Assembly: GCF_029867415.1 (NCBI RefSeq)
Contig: NW_026706155.1
Location: 110,001 to 174,000, forward strand
From: Vicia villosa
Lineage: Eukaryota; Streptophyta; Magnoliopsida; Fabales; Fabaceae
DNA length: 64,000 nucleotides
Reading direction: 5' to 3'
A model generated the notes under the pieces. It was given only the letters and a program-made list of their open reading frames with translations. It was not told where the DNA came from and did no database searches. Below are positions 24,896 to 36,319 of the stretch, in pieces. Numbering within the stretch: the stretch's first letter is position 1; each line of letters begins with the position of its first letter. Both the position numbers and the translations under genes were made by a program.

Positions 24896-25467
24896 CTGAG
24901 CTCAGATGTATTGAGAAGTCTTTGTTGGAGGTTGATAGTGTCAGCACCGTTTGTAGTAACTGAATTAGATCTTGGAAAGATGATCGTGTCTACACCATTT
25001 GTGGTGATAGAATTAGATCTTTGAATGTTGGTTGTGTCAGCACCGTTCGTTGTAACTGAATTAGACTTTGGAAGGATGATCGTGTCTACACCGTTCGTGA
25101 TGATAGAATCAGATCTTTGAATGTTGATCATGTTAGCACCGTTCGTAGTAACTGAATTAGACCTTGAAAGGATGATCGTGTCTACCGTTGTGATGATAGA
25201 TTTAGATCTTGGATCGTCGATTGTCTCAGTACCGTGTATAGTAACTGATTTAGATCTTGTAATGTCGATCGTCTCAGCACCTTGTGAGGTAACCAATTTA
25301 GATCTTGGAATGTCGATCGTCTCAGCACCTTGTAAGGTAACCAATTTAGATCTTGGATTGTTGATCGTCTCGGCACCTTGTGGGGTAACCAATTTAGATC
25401 TTGGAATGATCGTCTCCACCGTTTGTATTGATGAATTTAGATCTTGGATTGTTGATCGTCTCGGCAC
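24823..25467 (-). other. 214-codon open frame made of ~16-residue repeats
   Basis: An open frame in the sense direction of A that lies on the tandem array described at 24900-25730. It consists of near-repeats of the type RSKLVTSQGAETIDIP and RSNSVTTNGADTI. It stays open mainly because the DNA unit is 48 bp, a multiple of three. I recognise no protein family. It lies in the 3' region, far from the gag-like frame, and the homologous position in B has no such frame. It is probably not a gene. Confidence 0.25.
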
Positions 25468-25730
25468 CTTGTGGGGTAACCAATTTATATCTTGGAATGA
25501 TCGTCTCCATCGTTTGTATTAATGAATTTAGATCTTGGATTATTGATCGTCTCGGCACCTTGTGGGGTCACCAATTTAGATCTTGTAATGATCGTCTCAT
25601 CCGTTTGTATTGATGAATTTAGATCTTGGATTGTTGATCGTCTCGGCACCTTGTGGGGTCACCAATTTAGATCTTGTAATGTCGATCGTCTCAGCACCTT
25701 GTGTAGTAACTGATTTAGATCTTAAGAAGA
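24900..25730. repeat. tandem array of 48 bp and 43 bp units
   Basis: Copies with the core TTTAGATCTTGGAATG and a GATCGTCTC segment. Unit starts at 25301, 25349 and 25397 are exactly 48 bp apart; a 43 bp variant (25397 to 25440) alternates further on. The left part (24900-25200) is more diverged than the right. Confidence 0.85.
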
Positions 25731-26035
25731 TGATTATCTCTGAATTATCTCTGGAGGATACCCGGAACTAAGTATCAGAATTAAATCTTTGTCTTGATTA
25801 TCTCTGAACTATCTCTGGAGAATACCCGGAACTAAGTATCAGAATTAAATCTTGGTCTTGATTATCTCTGAACTATCTCTGGAGAATACCCGGAACTAAG
25901 TATCAGAATTAAATCTTTGTCCTGATTATCTCTGAACTATCTCTGGAGAATACCCGGAACTAAGTATCAGAATTAAATCTCTGTCTTGAATGAGTGTCAG
26001 AATTAAATCGTTGACTTGATTATCTCTGCACTATA
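25729..26035. repeat. tandem array of 64 bp units (~4.5 copies)
   Basis: The core CTCTGGAGAATACCCGGAAC recurs with the CCCGG at 25761, 25825, 25889 and 25953, exactly 64 bp apart. It is unrelated by eye to the two arrays before it. Confidence 0.9.
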
Positions 26036-28134
26036 TCTAGAAGGTAATGTTCACTTGATTTGTAGGAATAGACTAAAAAAGCAACATTAGTTTTATGCAA
26101 TATCGTGACGCATGTATTGTAATGTTTATTTTTTGAAATGAATGAGAGTGTATGCATATGCCACGGGGCGTATGTATGTTATGTGTATGCCATGAGGCGT
26201 ATGATGCATGAATGCAAGATGTTGTTAATGATGATAGTAGATTGTAGTAGCGTCTGGCGGGGAAAATAAATCCTTGTCTGTTGTGGAGAATACAGAGTAC
26301 AAGTCTCCCTTTTTAGTAGGAACTCCCGCTTCATGCTCGAGGATGCTCAATTGGGGATTTTTGACTTCTGCTTGGGGATGATATCCATTTGAATGATCGA
26401 TCTTTGTGTACCCTAACTGGGGATAAGAGAGATGAATAACCTGTTAGAGGAGGGTTTGAGGATAGCTACTTGAGGAATACCCTGTGGGGATATGATCTTG
26501 TGAAACCGGCTCTCGGGGGAAGACATGGATACCTTTAACATTGCCCCCAGTGGTTATAGTAACTATCATTCATGGACTTGTATTTATTGGGACACACCAA
26601 TGAGTATTGATCGAAGTGTCAAACATGCCTTGCATAACTTTTTCCCAGCTATTAGGGACTTTGAAGAGATTCGCCTCGCGAGGACTTTATGAGATGTGTA
26701 TTATGGATGACATGCCCCCAGTAATCATAGACTTAGGACAATGCCCCATGTCGATTGGGAAGTAGCTTCATACCCACTTGGATGCATGCCCCTGATTGTT
26801 TGGCATTCTTGAGAGATTCTTGGAATCTTGACCTGATTGCCCCAGATTGATTGGACAAAGCATGTCGTGCCCCTTGTACACATTGGTTTTTTAACCAACT
26901 GAGTTAGGAGTATTACTTCTGAAGTGATTTCGTCTGTTGGGATAACTTTTAGTCATTAGCTGTACCCTTTGCAGATTTTTCCTGATGCTAACATTTGATA
27001 TTATGTAGCAGAATATGTTTAATAATGAATTCATGAGATGTAATGCATATGTCTATCTTGAGTTTTTGAAAAACATTAAAATAGGAGATGTAAAAGTGTG
27101 ATATTTGTAAAAACGTGATGTTTGTAGAAACAAAATATCAACTCAGCATTTGTGGTAAACCTTAAGGAGTCAGGATACCTTTTTGGTGACAATATGCTTT
27201 CGAACTAACCATGCTTCAGTTAGGACTTTCAAGGGTTGTAACGTGGCTTGGTTCACGGTTTTAAGAAACAAAGGATAATGGCTCAAAGTTTATTTGTACC
27301 CATCCCAATCTTTGTGATATTCTTCGATTCTATGCTCAGTTAACTTTGCATTTAAGTTCTAGCAGGTCTTGAAGTCATACCACTAACATTTGATGATGGT
27401 TAAGGCGTTGTAAGTTTATTTGGACAAGCAGTCATCCTTTTTTTTGTAATATTTTTTTGTCGAGGATTTATAACAACCTCTTTTAGTTTTTTGACTTTAT
27501 TATCCCTAACTTTTGCCTGAACTGTTTATTTTGAGATTACAGTCAGCGGGATGTTTTGATTTTTGATAAGTCTCCTTCATAGGTTTTGACTTAACATCTT
27601 TTTCTTTTTGGTGGATATTGACTGCCTGACTTAATGGTTGCGGGAACCCATCATTATTTGTGTAAACAAAAGCTAGTATAATTGAGTTAACTGAGTAACT
27701 ACCCTGCCCCAGGTTATGATTAAAGGGTTTCAATTTGCACGTGAAAGAAAACTCCTACACCTTAGGCTCAAAGGGGTTGACGAGGGATTAACATCCTTAT
27801 ATCTCCTTTTTTTAGTAATTTAAACAATGCCTGTACATCATCAGCATAGTCTGTTCGAAAGCATATTTTATGAGGTTGCGGTATCATTTTCGTCATCCTC
27901 TCTCAAAAGGCATACAGCTTTGCAGGAGTTGAATATCATAAAACAAAGACAAAGTAAAGACACAGTTTAAATGAGTGACAGCGAAATAATTTATTCAAGA
28001 CAAACATATGCAATGCACTAATGATGATTATTAAAACATATAATGTCTATCATGAGCCGAATGTTTAAACAAGCAGAAAAGAAAATTGCAAATGAAAGCA
28101 AAGCTAATGACCCAATAGTCCATCCTTCTAGACC
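26036..28134 (-). mobile_element. A conserved non-coding block (3' of mini-gag)
   Basis: About 2.1 kb with no recognisable protein but strongly similar to 53481-55568 of B, for example the segment containing CTAACCATGCTTCAGTTAGG (about 27205 and 54640). It takes the place where protease, RT and integrase would be. The open frame at 27506-27733 matches no family I know. Confidence 0.65.
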
Positions 28135-28851
28135 TTAGTCAGTCTTGTCATGATTAGGCCTGAGAGTAGTGATCACATTAGGAGTCTCAAGAGGGTTGAA
28201 TTTGATTTCCCCATCATCGATCATATCTTGAATCTTATTCTTCAATGTCCAGCAATTGTTAGTGTCATGTCCAGGACTGTTGGAATGGTATGCGCACCTC
28301 GCATTGGGTTTATAGCCAGGAGTGGAGGTGTTAGGATTCTCAGGAAGATCCCTCAGAGTAATTAATTTGATCTTCAACAGATGTTGTGATGCTTGAGCCG
28401 ACGACATATTGATCTTTGTGAATTGTCTTTTGAGCGTGCCATATTTACGTTGTTGTTGTGTTGTCGGCGTGGAGATCATAACTCCCCCCACAGATTGGTT
28501 GCATTCATTACGACCTTTCTGGTTATACGCAACATCAATCATCTGAGGCTCCTCAGGTGAGTGGAAATCAATGATCTTGTCATCAATTAAGTCTTGAATC
28601 CTTTTCTTCAATGGTCCACAATCTTCGGTATCATGACCAGGACTGTTCGAATGATAAGCACATCTTGCATTTTACTTGTACCCAGGAGCAGGATTGGCAG
28701 GAACTTGACCGCCTTGCTGCCTATGTTGATCCTTCTCTTTCTTGATCAGAAGTGCCTTCAATTCTTCTTGCCCCTTGGCCAAGATAAGGAGCATCTCTTA
28801 GAACTGGTCATTCTGAGCCTGAAGATTTTTGACTGATTGCTCGAGATTCAT
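28135..28851 (-). pseudogene. mini-gag of Ogre A with duplicated CHHC motif
   Basis: A gag-like frame starting at an ATG at 28851. It has an N-terminal coiled-coil-like segment (MNLEQSVKNLQAQN, then GQEELKALLIKKEKDQ), a Gln-rich linker, then two copies of a Cys/His motif, CAYHSNSPGHDTEDC and CAYHSNSPGHDTNNC, each followed by an IQDLID/IQDMID segment. The spacing is C-x2-H-x5-H-x4-C rather than the usual CCHC knuckle. Gag packages element RNA; the capsid part seen in C (41279-41700) is missing. In-frame stops occur after NDQF and after APGYK, so this copy is broken. The mini-gag of B (55569-56390) has the same layout. Confidence 0.75.
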
Positions 28852-30027
28852 GATGCTGAAATAAACAGCGAGAGAGAATGAAAAACCTACTATGGAAATC
28901 TGTTATGCGATGTTATGAATGCAAATGCAAAATTTTCAAGGATCTATAGGAATTTAGTTAGCCACTTTAGAGAGTTATTTGGTCGCATCTTTGTTCGAAG
29001 AAATTTGATTCTTGGATGTTCTTCTATGGGAATCAAGCTCACCATCTCCAGTGGGTCATAGCCTCTGATTCGGGATGCCTCTGAATATGAAGGTACATGG
29101 CTAGAGGAAAATAAATCCTCTTGCCCCTTGATAGGTACTGTGTCTTTAAATTGGAAGGCATATGGCTAGAGGAAAATAAATCCCCTTGCCCCTTGATAGG
29201 AAATCAGTCCTTGATAAGAGCACCTGAAATTGTGCGCCCTAAATCCCTAAGATCCTTGAAAGGGTAAGTTAATATGTTATGTTATGATGTCATGATGTTA
29301 TGCGAATGCTGTGCATCAGTAAAAGCGTAAAATAGTAAGGACAAACACGTCCTACAACAAAACCTGCAAGGAAATCAAAGGGTTAGCAGCACACACAAGC
29401 AAGTCACACAAGTGTCCTTAGCTTTGAAGGCTCGCATGAAGTTCGTAGGTAAGTAACCTCCCCACTGAAGTTTAGTTGGTTCAACCTGCCCTAGATAAAG
29501 ATCGAGTTCTAGGGAGCTCATATCATTGACCTTTCTCGAAGGCACTATTTCAGTTCAGCAATCGAATCACCGACCGAAAACGTCCTGAAAGTCCAGTCCA
29601 TATGAGTGTAGCTTCGAGTATCAACCAACTTCAGTCGGAACCAAAGCCAGCCATCTCGCTACTTTCTAATAGGCCAAAGTCAAGTTCAACTAGGGTTCTA
29701 AGGGAAAATTAGTGCTTAATGACACCACGCAGCAGCCAAGTGTTTCCTGAAGTCGGATCCCAAGGAACACCAGGACAAACCAATGTGTCACACTAACGAT
29801 GGCCACCATATCAACCACAGCAGTATACGCCGTGCAGTCTCCTTGGTCTCATGCCATTTACCTAAGGTACTTAGATCCGGGTTAGGATCTTTCAGACAAG
29901 TAAACCTAAACAGGCCCATAAATATAAAGCAAACAATACAAACAATTGAAAACATTTAAAGTGAATCCTAAAATTTAAGGTAACCCTTATTTTTATTCGA
30001 ATGTGTCCCCAGCAGAGTCGCCAGTTC
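28852..30027 (-). mobile_element. A 5' leader
   Basis: From the primer site to the mini-gag start. The part 29420-30003 matches the B leader (58130-58715). Where B has ORF1, A has about 500 bp of other sequence that includes a two-copy ~70 bp direct repeat (29090-29210, core GGCTAGAGGAAAATAAATCC). ORF1 is absent from A. Confidence 0.7.
30006..30023 (-). other. primer-binding site of A
   Basis: The minus strand reads TGGCGACTCTGCTGGGGA, 4 nt from the LTR edge at 30028. It is identical in B and C. Ogre primer sites are reported to match tRNA-Arg (from memory). Confidence 0.9.
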
Positions 30028-31834
30028 TGTAATACGATGGGAGAACTGACTTTTTTAAAATGTTGCGGATAGCAAGAGTCGCCACCGATTTTTATTTTAT
30101 CCAATATATAGAAAGGCTAAAAGAACAGGAAAAGACCTTTTAAAAAGATTTTGAGTTCGGGGGGGTAAGTTATACAAAGGGAAGGTGTAAGCACCCTTTG
30201 TATCCATGGTTATCCATGGGCTCTTAATTGCTTACCTCACTTGTTTGTTTTCAAAATGTTTGAAGTGTAGTGTGTGAATAGTAAAAACTTTGTTAAGGAC
30301 TTTAGCTTGAAAATAAGCGTAGCTTTGTTTTTGAAATTATTTGAAAATAAGTGGGAAAAAGAGTTTTGAATTTGAAAAGAGTAAGCAATCAGGAGCACCT
30401 ACCTTAAGTTAGAAAAATTGTTCTTTTAACTTTTCGGTTTGAAAAGGCTATCCATACCATAAGAGGGCAGGTAGTCCTTTCATTGGATGTTAAAAGGGTC
30501 ATCGGAATTATCGTTCGCCATAAGACTGTCCCTACCATAAAGAGGGTAGGTAGTCTTTAGGGAAGGATAGAATAGTCATTTAGGCAACAGGCGAGGATAC
30601 CTTAGCAATGGGACAATCATCTTTATTTCCGAGGCAGCATCGAGGGACAAAATCTTATGATGATTTCAATGAACTAAGGCAGCATTTGCTTTAGGTATCC
30701 TCGGAATCGAGGGACTTGACTATTTGATCGTAATTAAAGGGCAATAGGCAACAAGGCAACAAGAGAGGTCACCCCAAAGGTGTGTGTGTGGCACAATCAC
30801 GTGGTTAAATTCGAATATTTATCTTGTAAATTAGTGACGCTAATTCAATTAACAGGCTTGCACTCCCTAGGATTACTAACCACGCAGAAAATAAAACAGA
30901 AAATATAATAGAATTAAATGTCCTACGCTATTACAATAAACACCTGCGGGGAAGGGGAATTATAATAAAAACCTGTAGGGGAATGCATAAATTAAAAGGC
31001 GAAAATAAAATGCAGAAATTAAAGGCAGGAATATAAACCCTAGTTACTATTACAAGAAAACTTATTGCGACCTATACATAATTTCTAGAATTGAAATGGT
31101 GGAAAATAATAATTAAAGGCATGCGACATACACAGAGTATGGGATGAGAAGAGAATTCGCGCATAAAAGAAATTTAATGTTTGAAGATAAAGGTAAACTA
31201 AACCTACAGTTAATGGGCAAAACCTACCTTAAGATTTCTAGGGTTATCTATGGTTTGTGAAGTTGAATGCTAAACCTAATTGTAAACCTAAAATTAAAAT
31301 CTAAACCTATTTAAATAAAAAATTTAATTCTAATTAATTAACCGAAAAAATTAGCCTAATTAAATTAATCCTATTTATTTAACCTATTTTAATTAATTAA
31401 CCCTAGTTTAAATTAATCACCTAATTTAATTAATTAACCTAAATTAAATTACTTAACTATTTACCCTAAAATCAATTACTAAATTATTAAACTAAAACAA
31501 TTAACTAAATTAATTTCTTAAATCAAAACCCTAAAATTTTTTTTTCCTAAATAATAAAAAAAAACTATGTGAAAAAAGACAAGAAGAAAAAAACAAAACA
31601 AAAGTAAAAAAACAACAAACAACAAGAAAACAAAGAAAAACCAAGCGTGGATCCTGTGTGGTGAGGCCTTGATAGTCCATGGTGGAATTTCGCTTCTGGG
31701 CCCTTTGATCTGACAATCTACCCATCATGCGATGAGGTGCTGAAGGCGTATGGAGTGTGCCTACACGCGAGGCACGTTGGATCTGAAGAGCATGTTACTC
31801 AAATAAATAAGAAAAAAAGGAAGGGTGAGACGTA

Positions 31835-31890
31835 GGGATCGAACCCACCCTCCTTCTCCATCAACTGTGTTTCTTTTGCCAACTGGACGG
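31835..31890 (-). promoter_or_regulatory. tRNA-like A-box/B-box in A LTR, right
   Basis: A minus-strand B-box GGTTCGATCCC (31835-31845) with an A-box-like CCGTCCAGTTGG upstream at 31879-31890. Confidence 0.5.
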
Positions 31891-32701
31891 AATGCAATTG
31901 CTGTAAATTAAACGCATCAAAACAGTTAAATGTAAAACATGAGATAATTGCGAAAATTAAAAAGTCAGAGTCAAAGTGGGGCCCTGGAGTGCACGCGGGT
32001 CCAATTAGATGAGGGGAGATTATTCTGACGTGTTGACTACCCAATAACAATGCTTGAAAGCGCCACGCCTACAGGTCCATACTCCTATGCCACTATTCAT
32101 CGTCTCCCACATTTTGTTGGCCGCGAATGAGGCACGATTTTGCTACGAACTGTTGGGATTCTGTTACGATTATTTGGTAGCTAAACCTGGAAATCAATAG
32201 CAACACAGAAACACGTTAGACATGCGCGAGATTAGCCCAGATCCACCGTATAGGATCTTCTGAGTTCATTGGTACGGTTTATATGGCCAGAAACCATCTG
32301 CAAATGGTGATAGGAATAGGTTGAAGCTTATAGCTTCAACAATGGCAAGTATGAATTCCTGCACCAAAACTCGCGAGTCACACGTCAAACACGTCCTACG
32401 TGCATATATTAAGCATTATAAACAGGTGAAATCAAACCATGACGCATGAATTTTAAAATTCGAAAGTAAAAAGTGTGAACAATGGTGGTGATGAGTGGGA
32501 CGATTCCGGCGACCTGTAGGCTTGAGTAAGGAGTGGGATTGACTCCTGGTATCCTTTAGATGATGATGATGTGCTTGAGATTCATTTAAAACGGCTGCCA
32601 AGAAGATTCACACTTGCCTTAGTTTTATTAGTTTTTAAAAGTTTGAACCCTTATATTTCTTCCACAAATCTCGTCCCCTGAGCATTGGCTTATGATCTGT
32701 A

Positions 32702-32710
32702 CTTATAGTA
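32702..32710 (-). promoter_or_regulatory. TATA box of A LTR, right
   Basis: TACTATAAG on the minus strand, same position as in the left LTR; probable start region of the A transcript. Confidence 0.45.
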
Positions 32711-33890
32711 GAAGGAGTAGGGCAACAAAAACTGACTTGAATCCTCATGAAAACATAGATTGATATTTGATTGAAATTGATTTTTAATCTTTCTAATTTT
32801 GGTGCAATTCCAATCCAACCCTATTAATCTTATTTTCACGAAATTGAGTGAAATATATGACGAGTATTTGATTGGATTTGATTGGAAGTTAGAGCCAAAT
32901 CGAATCCCTTTCATAATCCCTTGATTATTTGATTTTAATCACATTTTAAATGAATAAAAATTCAAATAAAATCAAATTTTTAACATAAATTCGTGGCAAT
33001 TAGATTTGATGCTTTGAATAACTTTAGGATCAAGATTGAATCTTAAAAACTTGGGCCCATTTGCAAGAAAGTCCATTTTGAAACTTATTTGCTTCACATT
33101 TTTCACCCAAAATTGTCCAACTTTGACAAGGAATATCTCCCTCAATTTTTAATATATGAGAGATTTCTAGGACTTTTTGGAAAGCTGAAGATGTCCTCTA
33201 CAAGCCACTTTGGAACCCTTTTTCCATTTGGAGATTTTATCTTGGTGATATGGGCTTTGACAAAAAATTGCTTTTGGTTGACTTTCAAAAATGACCTATA
33301 ATCTTTTGATCCAAATCTCTCAAATGAAGCATTTTTAGCCTTGGCATGTGAGAGTAAAAGTTGTAGAGAATTAAATTTCTTTCAAAATGAGCTTTGGATG
33401 GGAAATTTATGATGTTCCATGTGAAAGTTATGGCTGGTCAAAGTTCAGTTGACTGTTAGGTCAAAAACCCTAATTTAGAAACTTTAGGTTTTGTTGATTT
33501 GTGAGCTTTCCTTGATGAATCATGATCAAACCTTGATCAAATGATGAATTTAACTTCAAAATGTTGATGTTGACCAAAAATCAGAAGTTTTGACTGTATT
33601 TTGACCACAGTTGACTTTTAGGTCAAACTAGTCGACTGTTGACTATTTGAGCAGTTGATTGAGCAATCTTGTGAATCAGAGCTTGAAACTTGATGTGAGG
33701 ATTCTTTGAGGCATATGAGAGGCCATGAAGTCCATTTGAGGTGTCAGAACCTGATTTTACTTCGAGAGGAGCAAAACCCTAGTTGTGGGTTGATTGCTTA
33801 GGAGAGAAGTAAGTGAGCCTAATCCTTAGTGCTTGAGCATTTGAAAGTCAGGTGGATCAAAATATGATGGGAAAATTTTGGGGTATAATA

Positions 33891-34532
33891 GCTGCCCCTG
33901 TTCAATCTTCTTAAACCTGAAGATGTATATTGGGCTGTGTGCCTGTCAGAATCTGAAGGTGGAAGAGAATTGAATCCTAGAATACCAAGAAATTTTCCCT
34001 TGCTGATGTAGGAGGGACCTTTTTTGGAGATGGGCTTAAAGATGCCATCAGTTGATGTATTGACGTGTGTTAGAATGAGTCGTACGTTAGACTGTATTTG
34101 TGGTGTCAGAATTAAATTGTTGGCTCGATTGCCCTGAGCGTCGGGATCATATGAGTGAATTGATTGAGATGGGCTTAAAAGATGACATCTGGATGTTGGG
34201 AGTATGAAGTGGGCTTAAAGATGCCACCTGACTTGATAGGTTGAAAGTTAGAATGAATCGTATGTTAGACTGTATCTGAAAGGATATACTTAGGATGAGT
34301 CGTACGTTAGACTGAATCCACTATATTGATGAATGTCAAAGTAAGCCGTACGTTAGGATGAACTTTAGGACGAGTCATACGTTAGACTAGGTCCAATTGC
34401 ATCGATAAATGTCTGGAAAAGCCGTACGTTAGGCTGTAGGATAGGTCGTACGTTATACCAGGTCCCCTGTGTTGATAGTTGTCAGAATACACCAAACGTC
34501 AGGTTGTATCCTAGGATGAGTCGAACGTTAGA
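33891..34532 (-). mobile_element. 3' internal fragment of a second A-type copy
   Basis: Repeats 24206-24850 nearly base for base, starting with the polypurine tract (33891-33903) and running into the CGTACGTTAG repeats. It stops at 34532, where C LTR sequence begins without any LTR start. Confidence 0.85.
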
Positions 34533-35543
34533 CTATGGCCCATTATGATCTAAGATATCTCCATGTCAAAAGTCAAGACCAATCCCAAAGTTTACTTGTT
34601 CAAACAGCTCAGATAATCCACAGTCAAATGGTTTGACCTAAAAGTCAACCATAATCAAAGCATAGTCAAAACCTATGATTTTTGGTTAACATCAAGTATG
34701 GGAGGATATATCCATCATTTGATCAAAGGTTGATGATGATCCATCAATAGAAACTCAGAAATGAACAAATGCAAAAAGGATCAAATTAGGGTTTCTTTAG
34801 GAGAAAGTCAACTCAACTTTGAATGGCCATAACTTTCACATAGAACATCAGAAATTCCTCACTCAAAGCCTATTTGGAAGGAAATTGGATTCTCTACAAC
34901 TTTGTCTCTCACAAGCCAAGGCTAGAAATGCTTCATTTGGAAGATATAGCATAAAAGATTATAGGTCCTTTTCAAAAGTCAACCAAAGACAATTTTTTTT
35001 CAAAGGACATATGATCAAGATAAAATCTCCAAATGAAAAATATGTTCCAAAGTGGCTTATAGAGGACACCTTGAGGTTTCCAAAAAGTCCTAGAACTCCT
35101 TCATAGCTTAAAAATTGAGGGAGATATGCCTTGCTAAAGTTGGGTAATTTTGGAGGCAAAATGTGAAATAAAAGAGGTTCAAATTGGAATTCTTTGCAAA
35201 TGGGCCTATCTTTTTATGATTTAATCTTGGTCCACAAGTTACTTATGTTACCTAAACCATATGCCACGAATTTTAGATGATTATTTGATTTTATATGATT
35301 TTTATTTCATTTAAGAATGATTTAAAATGATTTAATTAAAAGGAAAATCAAATATTATGCTAAAGAGTGCATATTAATCAATTCCATTCATAATATTTTC
35401 GTGCATAAGTGATTGGAGAAGATTGGTACAAAATTGGCCAAGAATAATAACTTTCCATTCATGAAAAAAATCAAATCTTCCAAACTTTGCAAGAGTGGAT
35501 TCAAAGGGCCTTGGGCCTTAATCTTTAACCTAATTCCCTCTCC

Positions 35544-35554
35544 TATAAGTATAG
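35544..35554 (+). promoter_or_regulatory. TATA box of C LTR
   Basis: TATAAGTATAG on the plus strand, the probable promoter of C transcripts. Confidence 0.5.
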
Positions 35555-36260
35555 AACATAGTGCATACAAATCAGGGTTGAACATTCGGACCAGAGGCAA
35601 AGCATCAAGAACCAAATTTCTCCAAGAAAACTCAGTTTCAGTTTGAGGAATTGAAGAGGTTTCAGAGGAATTGGAGCATTGCAATACGTTTGTGGGATCA
35701 CTCTGAAGCTCCCTGGATACTTACTCTGCATCAAATCCCCAGATTACTCTCCAATTAGCCGAGGTATGTGACTTGAAAGTTATGAACGATTAGAATAATT
35801 CATGCGCATCCATAGCAAATTGATTGAATATTCTAGTTATTCTTGGTCTCCTTGATGTTTCTGGTTGGTTTAATTGTGGTTTATATGCTTAAAACGAAAA
35901 ATCACCATTGTTGTACGAATTAGGGTTCTTGATTTCAAATTGGGGCTTTACCGTTAGAGGTAAAATTAGGTCAAAGTAGGAGAATGGTTAGGTTCGTGTG
36001 AGGTAGACGAAGAGGTCTGATAGGTCGCGCCATATTCATATGCTTGTATGTGCAAATCGTTATTTTTTAGGTTTGGTTGCTACGAACGACTACGTAGCAA
36101 ATTCATAGCTAATTTTTACAGGTTTTGCAGTTCTAATGGGGACGATGATGAGCTGTCATCATGTGGTTTGCTAATTTTGAATCGCGCGCGCATTTTTCAT
36201 TTATGGTTGTTGTTTTTTTATATATTGTTTAGAGCGCGTATATATTTCAGATGGTAAACT

Positions 36261-36319
36261 TGGTTCAGTTGGTAAAGGGGCAACGTGCGTGTGTTAAGGG
36301 ACGAGGGTTCGATCCCTCG
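36261..36319 (+). promoter_or_regulatory. tRNA-like A-box/B-box in C LTR
   Basis: TGGTTCAGTTGG (36261-36272) fits the pol III A-box and GGTTCGATCCC (36306-36316) the B-box, 45 nt apart as in tRNAs. The B-box sits in a perfect T-arm-like hairpin, CGAGGG/CCCTCG (36302-36319). No matching acceptor stem is visible, so this is not an intact tRNA gene. Confidence 0.6.

Larger units (their letters stand above)
30028..33890 (-). mobile_element. LTR of non-autonomous Ogre A, right copy (5' LTR)
   Basis: A 3863 bp LTR nearly identical to 20370-24205; the plus strand starts TGTAATACGA and ends GGGGTATAATA. Beyond its outer edge lies another polypurine tract and 3' internal sequence rather than host flank, so no target duplication can be read. 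Confidence 0.9.

Noticed and set aside
25121..25713. Plus-strand open frames of 133, 61 and 63 codons
   Set aside because: They lie antisense to element A on the 48/43 bp array and are repeat artefacts.
27506..27733. 75-codon minus-strand frame in the A non-coding block
   Set aside because: The homologous part of B is interrupted by a stop, and no family is recognised; kept as part of the conserved block.
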